From Hetaerina americana (taxonomy: Eukaryota > Arthropoda > Insecta > Odonata > Calopterygidae), in the NCBI GenBank assembly GCA_022747635.1, contig JAKTNV010000001.1, positions 20,582,572 through 20,646,571 on the forward strand: a stretch of 64,000 bases of DNA, in the 5' to 3' direction. The first letter of the stretch is position 1. Every line of letters begins with the position of its first letter. This document shows positions 58,760 through 64,000 of this stretch, piece by piece. Made by a program: the position numbers and the translations under genes. The notes beneath the pieces were generated by a model. The model did not search any database. It had not been told where the DNA came from and was given only the letters and a program-made list of their open reading frames with translations.

Positions 58760-59900
58760 TATATATATATTATAGCCTTATTGGCTATAGGATTCTCTTC
58801 TTGTGACAATTTCTTGAACAGCCAATAGATCCACATCCTGTTTTATGTATCTTCGGTTCGTACTGATTGAATTTTAATCATCAAACTCAAGTAAATATTG
58901 CTATAGATTACTTTCAAAAATATATTGTGTTTTTTACCAGCGTTTTTCGATTTTCGACACTGCTTTAGGTAAAACCTGACGGTTCGTTTAATATCTTCAC
59001 CTTATTAAGAAACTGTGTCGTGATGGCAACACTTGTGGGTATGAACAGCCCCTGCTGATTTCATTTCTATTGTCCACTCAAGCGGAGGAATAGCGAAGCA
59101 AAGGAAGAGGAAAAATGGCAAGAAATTATACTGATGAGGCGGTGCGATTGAACAATTAACTGCTCACATTTCATCGCCCACTCTGATGCCCACCTAGGGA
59201 AGACGGTGAGTCACTATGTCGTCACGGAAGGTGAAACTCTATTCGAATGATGCTAATAGAGGCGTATTCCCGTTCTGTAATTTCGCGGAAGTTTTGTAGC
59301 TAGTGTAGGGGAGATATTAGGCACGAGAAACCACCGTATTGTGGTCACTTTCTCTAATAAATGCAATATGAGCAATCTACATTATGATTTTAACGTATAA
59401 CTGTAGTCAGTAAGGATGTAGGTGGTCCATTGGCATCGATATCGGAAACGTAATGAAAGGAAAATGATCGCATTTAAAAATTAGTGCACTAGTAACAAAT
59501 GAGGAAAATTCTTCCAAATCCAATGAATAATTTTAGCAAATCTTCTAATTATTTAAATGAAAACCAACAGCACTCCTTATTGGTTGCTTATAAAGTGAGT
59601 CTCGTAACTATATTTGTTCTTCCTTGAAAGTGGTGTCTTGGCAAGTGAATGACGCATATTGGTTAATTTATAGTGTATTCACCGGAACTTGGTAGGCAGA
59701 AGAACTTTCCGATTTCAAGTAAAAAAAATAGGTAAGCGCGTTAATTTGGTATTACATTAGTATCGTGCAAACATTATTTATAAGAGACGTATTACAATCC
59801 AGGTACCAGATATTTTCCGAATCTGCCAAAGGCGCGAAAGAATTCGAACAATGTGCACCATGACCGTCTTCTGGAAAAATACACTGCTCATATGATTGAC
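57430..59900. other. Unassigned AT-rich sequence
   Basis: No gene recognised. 57806-57855 has a cluster of GTAC cores (see findings), and a TA-cored inverted repeat lies at 58633-58809. Confidence 0.5.
58633..58809. repeat. Inverted repeat with long (TA)n core
   Basis: Arms 58633-58664 (TTGTCACAAGAAGAGAAT...) and 58778-58809 (...GATTCTCTTCTTGTGACAA) flank about 90 bases of TA repeats. The whole stretch could fold into a cruciform. Confidence 0.88.
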
Positions 59901-59904
59901 TGAC

Positions 59905-60515
59905 TCATTGAACATACGAATAATAAAAGAGTTCTTTCCTGTGACACACGTGAGTTGTTAGAATATGCTGCTAGATTATAAAAGTTCATCATAAGTGGTT
60001 TTTTTTAACATATCCTCAAAGTTACTTTATTGTGAATATTGATCAGTTAATTTATTACCATTTGCAGTTATAGCCGTTTCCAAAATATATTTTTTTAAAT
60101 AATTTTCCGAGAAAATTAATTCGCATACTTCAAAAATAATTTTTGACTTTGAAGAAATAGGGGAATTGTTTTTTCCTGATGACATTGTAAACTGTAAACA
60201 TTTAGTTTTGTTCCACTTTTTACAAATATTGGTTCGTTGAATTTAGCACAAATTTTTGAAGTGGTTGATTGTGAAAACAATAGCAATATTCTTGTTTATG
60301 ATAAGTACAGTAATGGAATTTATAAAATTCCAAACCAGCGTCTTCCAATATACTACATCAATGAGTTGTTCAGAGAACACGGAAGTTAAATATATGCTAG
60401 ATTTTCTATCTCTCTCCAATTGTCTTCTAGAGTACTTAAGCGATTACCTGTAGTCCAACCCATGACCTCAGACTCAGCCGCACGTGGAAAATACGTTTTT
60501 ACTCCCGTAACAGCG
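59905..60515 (+). repeat. Dispersed repeat R, copy 2
   Basis: Partner of 55990-56640, same orientation, with shared blocks such as TGGTTGATTGTGAAAACAAT, ATCAATGAGTTGTT and CCCATGACCTCAGACTCAGC. Unclassified. Confidence 0.7.
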
Positions 60516-60879
60516 CATCAAACTACGAACGGATAAAAAGACAAATAGTGTCGCTTTTAGTGAATTGACCTTGCGAGGGATGACAGTCGCAAATTTGACA
60601 GACCAAAAAGGATTCCCAAAATAGTAAACTATTATAGGTATATACTCGTATATATCGATGATGTAGAAGCACTCACGAGAGCAGAATAACATTTGAACGG
60701 CAAAATAGAACACAAAATAAAATAGATAACACGTAAAAATGCAATCACATATTCGAAAGTTTGACCTTTCGGCCTTCTCTGACTATAATGCCTGAAAATA
60801 GTTCAAATTACATCCCATGAGCGCCGACACACTGCCAGCGGCTTTTCCACGGCTCGAAGGCTTTTTGGTTGGCTCATTC

Positions 60880-61215
60880 CGAGAGGCCCCTAAGAGTACG
60901 ACTTCAAGCTTCTTTGATGGCACTTAATGTCCCATGTTGGTGTCCTTTGAGGGAGGGTTTCAGGTTTCGGGAAACGAAATAGTCTGCTGGTGCTAAGTCG
61001 GGCCTGTCCAAAACGTCGGTGTCTTCTTCAACGTGTTTAAGAAGATCTTCAGAAGCAGACACTCCACTCCACTCTTGGTCATCCGTTAAGACCTTCGGGA
61101 CAATTTAGCGCAGATATTTTGTATCCCCAAAGTGATAATGATGTGAACTGTCGTTTTATTAATGCCTATACGAACTGCAATCATGCGCTCACTTAACCGA
61201 AGGTCTGAATTAATT
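60880..61215 (-). pseudogene. Mariner-family relic sharing the internal deletion of 4150-4440
   Basis: The minus strand reads SERMIAVRIGINKTTVHIII, then ICAKL and EDLLKHVEED pieces in broken frames. It then passes directly to RPDLAPADYF and SLKGHQHGTLSAIKEA. The region holding the first two catalytic Asp residues is absent, as in the 4.15-4.44 kb relic. Confidence 0.75.
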
Positions 61216-61270
61216 ACTTTCTCGCACACGTCAGGAATAAATTGTTACCGTTACTTTTTATACAATCCAT

Positions 61271-61274
<4 letters not shown>

Positions 61275-61358
<84 letters not shown>

Positions 61359-61465
61359 ATATAATATATATATACATATATATATTATTTATTTATTTAT
61401 GTATATATATATATATATACATAAATAAATAAATAATATATATATGTATATATATATTATATATA

Positions 61466-61512
<47 letters not shown>
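61275..61512. repeat. Large palindromic (TA)n region
   Basis: Two (TA)n tracts flank inverted arms (...ACATATATATATTATTTATTT and AAATAAATAATATATATATGT...) centred near 61410. Nearly the whole 240 bases is self-complementary. Confidence 0.93.
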
Positions 61513-61513
<1 letters not shown>

Positions 61514-61514
61514 T

Positions 61515-62360
61515 TATCTACATAATAGCGTGCATTGCCATGCAATCCCAGGATCAGAGCACTGATTTTCAACTACCCTTTGTCTAAATGACATTTTAAT
61601 CGTACTCCCTGGAATTCACTGAAAACGCGATTGTTAAAGAGATTAACACCAATTCAACGAAAAAATTCAAAAGAGCGAAGTATTTCTTTTGAGCATGCAT
61701 TCACTTAAGAGGGGGGTAAGAATCTGAGGGTCGAAGCTTTGGGAAGGGGGGAGAGCTATGAATTGAATAAAAATATCGTAAAGATGGAAAAAACCTGTAA
61801 AACGAAATTTCAGCAAAAAAAAGTGTTGCAAAGGAGCTGTTTGGCAGGGTTTGGAGATAATTTTTTGCTTTGTATTTTTCTGTCACCATGAAAATGTGCG
61901 AATCATGCTGTTTTTTTCTCCTTCTCTTTCTCGTACGTATGTGATAGCTGAGGAAACGATGCGGAGAAAGAGGGAGAGGAAAAGGAAAGGATTATCATTC
62001 CTGCCTCCAGCCTTCGGACGGGACTTCCTCCCGTGTAGCGTTTATTTTTTCCTTTTGTGCATCCGATGTCAGTGCATCGTAACCCTTTCCACGCGCACGT
62101 GCTCTCACAGGGAAGAGGAAAAACCCAGTCGAAAATTAAATCCCTTCACCTCGAATTTTTGCACGTAGCAAAATCACACCTCTTTTGGCGCGTTGGACAC
62201 GGAAAGTATAAGAGAAGGGTGAAGTTGAAGAGTTTAAGCTTCTGTTCGACCTTCGGACAAAATAACGCCTTAAAAAGGCTATAAATACGCTAAGTTAAAA
62301 ACTTAAATTTTCCAGTAAACGTTCATTCGTAAAAAAATATCTGTTAACTGATAGTCTATT
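61515..62360. other. Unassigned sequence
   Basis: Open frames of up to 105 codons here lack recognisable domains. No gene is called. Confidence 0.5.
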
Positions 62361-62364
62361 GTGA

Positions 62365-62650
62365 TAATTTTTTTAATGTGTGGATATTGAGACAAAATGG
62401 TCAGCATAGTAGGGACATAAGGAGAAGAATTAAATTAGGCAAGGAAGCGTTTGGAAGGGGGAAAGAACCTCTGGCATGGACGTTGAATAGTGATATTAAG
62501 AAAATAATCGTTAAAACTTGGACAGGAAGCGTAGTTATTTACGGCGCGAAAACATGGTCGTTGAAGAGAGACGTTGAAGTGGACTGAAAGGTAAACAAAT
62601 AAGGAAAGACTAGAAATGGTGGGGAAGGAGGATAGTTGGGAAAAATCATG
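62365..62650 (+). pseudogene. LINE reverse-transcriptase C-terminal fragment
   Basis: GQHSRDIRRRIKLGKEAFGR and SDIKKIIVKTWTGSVVIYGA KTWSLKRD match the C-terminal region of the LINE at 37000-37250 and the relic at 29690-30180. It is short and broken. Confidence 0.8.
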
Positions 62651-62699
62651 AGAAGACAGGAAAAAATGGACGCAGAGTATTTTTTTGTCAATATGGTGT

Positions 62700-64000
62700 A
62701 GATTATTTTGTATGTGGGAGATCTGGATGGTGTGGTTGGTAATCAAGAGGCCAGGGTTTCATTTGAACTTTTTCTTCTTCTGGGTCAGTCAGTCGAAATA
62801 TTGACTCTGTAATCATCCTTTCCAAATAAATGAGTTTGAACACTGGGATAACGTGTAACAGCAAATCGTCTCCGCGCTCAATACATAAATGACCTCATCA
62901 AACTATCTCGAGCGCCACATAAATATAGTTTTCATGGTAAATAAGGTTCTTAAAGAGTATAAGTTCGGTGAAAGAAAAGCCGACCTTTCCTTCTTTAAAT
63001 ATGAAATGAGTTATAAGATACGTACAAGATTGCATTCTTAAAATTTAACCTAATAGTAAATAAAAATCATGTAAATTACTTTTACATGAGCTGGGAATTT
63101 ATATTCACTGATTTTTTAGATGAGATTAGGAGGATATGTAAACTTGAAGAATGTTTTATTCGTCATAAACTCGATCAATTGCCTTAGTTCATCATGTAAC
63201 TGCTCTGAAATGCGGATTTGTTTCCTAAAATTGGGCGAGCATAGTATTTGGGTGCTGATGTGCGTGCCCTGTGAGATAATTTATAAGCTGATACACTCCT
63301 GGAAACGTAACTACCGTTCCGTCTTCGGACGTCCAACTTAAGCAGCCTTCTGGACGGGAACTAGTCTCCGTGACGTGATCAAAGAAGTAATATCTTATGT
63401 CCACGTTAATAAAATATGTTTTACATGAAGTCTCTCTTCGAATCGAGCTGGAATAAATCATCGCCGACATCAACGTGGCTGGCAATCTTTTAAATCATTT
63501 AGACATGGGCCGTGTTTCCTCGTGATATCTCGTGTGTTCACGTTACCTTCGTCCAGGTTGGTTCTTTTTTTAGTCTTTTTTAACTTAGCATCATTGTTTA
63601 TGAGATCGATCTTGCACCAGTCCGTTGATGACTCTTTTTAAACCTACTTAAAGATGCAGACCCGGTTATTTCTCGGTCAAAGCAAGCCAATATCCAAGTG
63701 GGGACCCTTGCTCTACGTGTGATATTGGATTGTTGACGTGTGACCACATGAATGGACGATTGTCCCATTTAGTTTCCTCGTGCAACTTCTCCGGTGAGAA
63801 TGACACGGTCCGATTCCTCTCCAATATTTCATTGTACAAGTATTTTTGGAGAGCGTTATGTAAATGCACGCGTGGATTTATAGCCATCAGGGTTTCTGAT
63901 AGCGAAATTGTGAATATGGCTGCCAGCTTAAAGCGTTCGAATACCTTTGTGAGGCCGAGTCAAGAAATCTCCATGGCTAAAAATTCTAAACAAAAAAGAA
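62700..64000. other. Unassigned sequence to window end
   Basis: The longest frames (about 70-86 codons at 63120-63341, 63225-63485 and 63666-63887) have no recognisable motif. No gene is supported. Confidence 0.5.

Noticed and set aside
61851..62168. 105-codon plus-strand frame
   Set aside because: Composition is low-complexity and basic, with no domain, no conserved context and no splice or promoter evidence.

Overview
The window is AT-rich animal DNA full of transposon debris. It carries a tandem array of seven insect cuticular protein genes, all on the minus strand. Each gene encodes a secreted protein with three copies of a 16-residue motif of the form YPAGVxPHxCPNYPYC. That C-x5-C signature defines the CPCFC family of structural cuticle proteins, so the source is an insect. 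Order and species cannot be fixed from sequence alone. The large TE-filled intergenic distances and the absence of any other gene suggest a large genome.

All seven genes share one architecture, reconstructed here from conservation. A core promoter has TATAAAAG and an initiator-like TCAG whose A lies exactly 32 bases beyond the first T of the TATA box. A 5' UTR of about 70-85 nt follows, then a 15-nt coding mini-exon (MAARL or a variant), a GT donor, an intron of 0.75-2.2 kb, and a large GC-rich exon 2 carrying the rest of the signal peptide and the whole mature protein. Coding spans (minus strand) are 1-1476 (3' end outside the window), 7420-10073, 17652-19857, 24278-25702, 31506-32780, 42788-45309 and 50155-51887. 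Genes 4-7 encode near-identical 172-residue precursors. Genes 2 and 3 are shorter and more diverged, and gene 1 has an expanded Gly/His-rich spacer. A C-rich proximal promoter block and a 3' UTR block are also conserved between copies. Two dead promoter relics (about 11.3-12.2 kb and 22.1-22.35 kb) lack an exon 2, which shows gene turnover in the array.

Between and inside the genes lie several element classes. Mariner-family transposons occur at 4.15-4.44, 14.76-15.32, 26.59-27.92 (nearly intact, one nonsense codon), 35.82-36.58, 37.7-38.57 and 60.9-61.2 kb. Copies of one APE-type LINE lie at 29.7-30.2, 33.9-37.5, 40.2-41.5, 56.7-57.4 and 62.4-62.65 kb, and a different LINE 3' end lies at 38.8-39.4 kb. 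There are several tRNA-derived SINE families, some with clear target-site duplications, plus foldback/MITE-like inverted repeats and many long (TA)n tracts. The 33.9-37.5 kb LINE is a nested composite: a SINE and a mariner sit inside it, and the related LINE at 40.6 kb preserves the empty mariner site.

From 52.5 kb to the end no host gene is recognisable; that stretch holds repeats, relics and unassigned AT-rich sequence.
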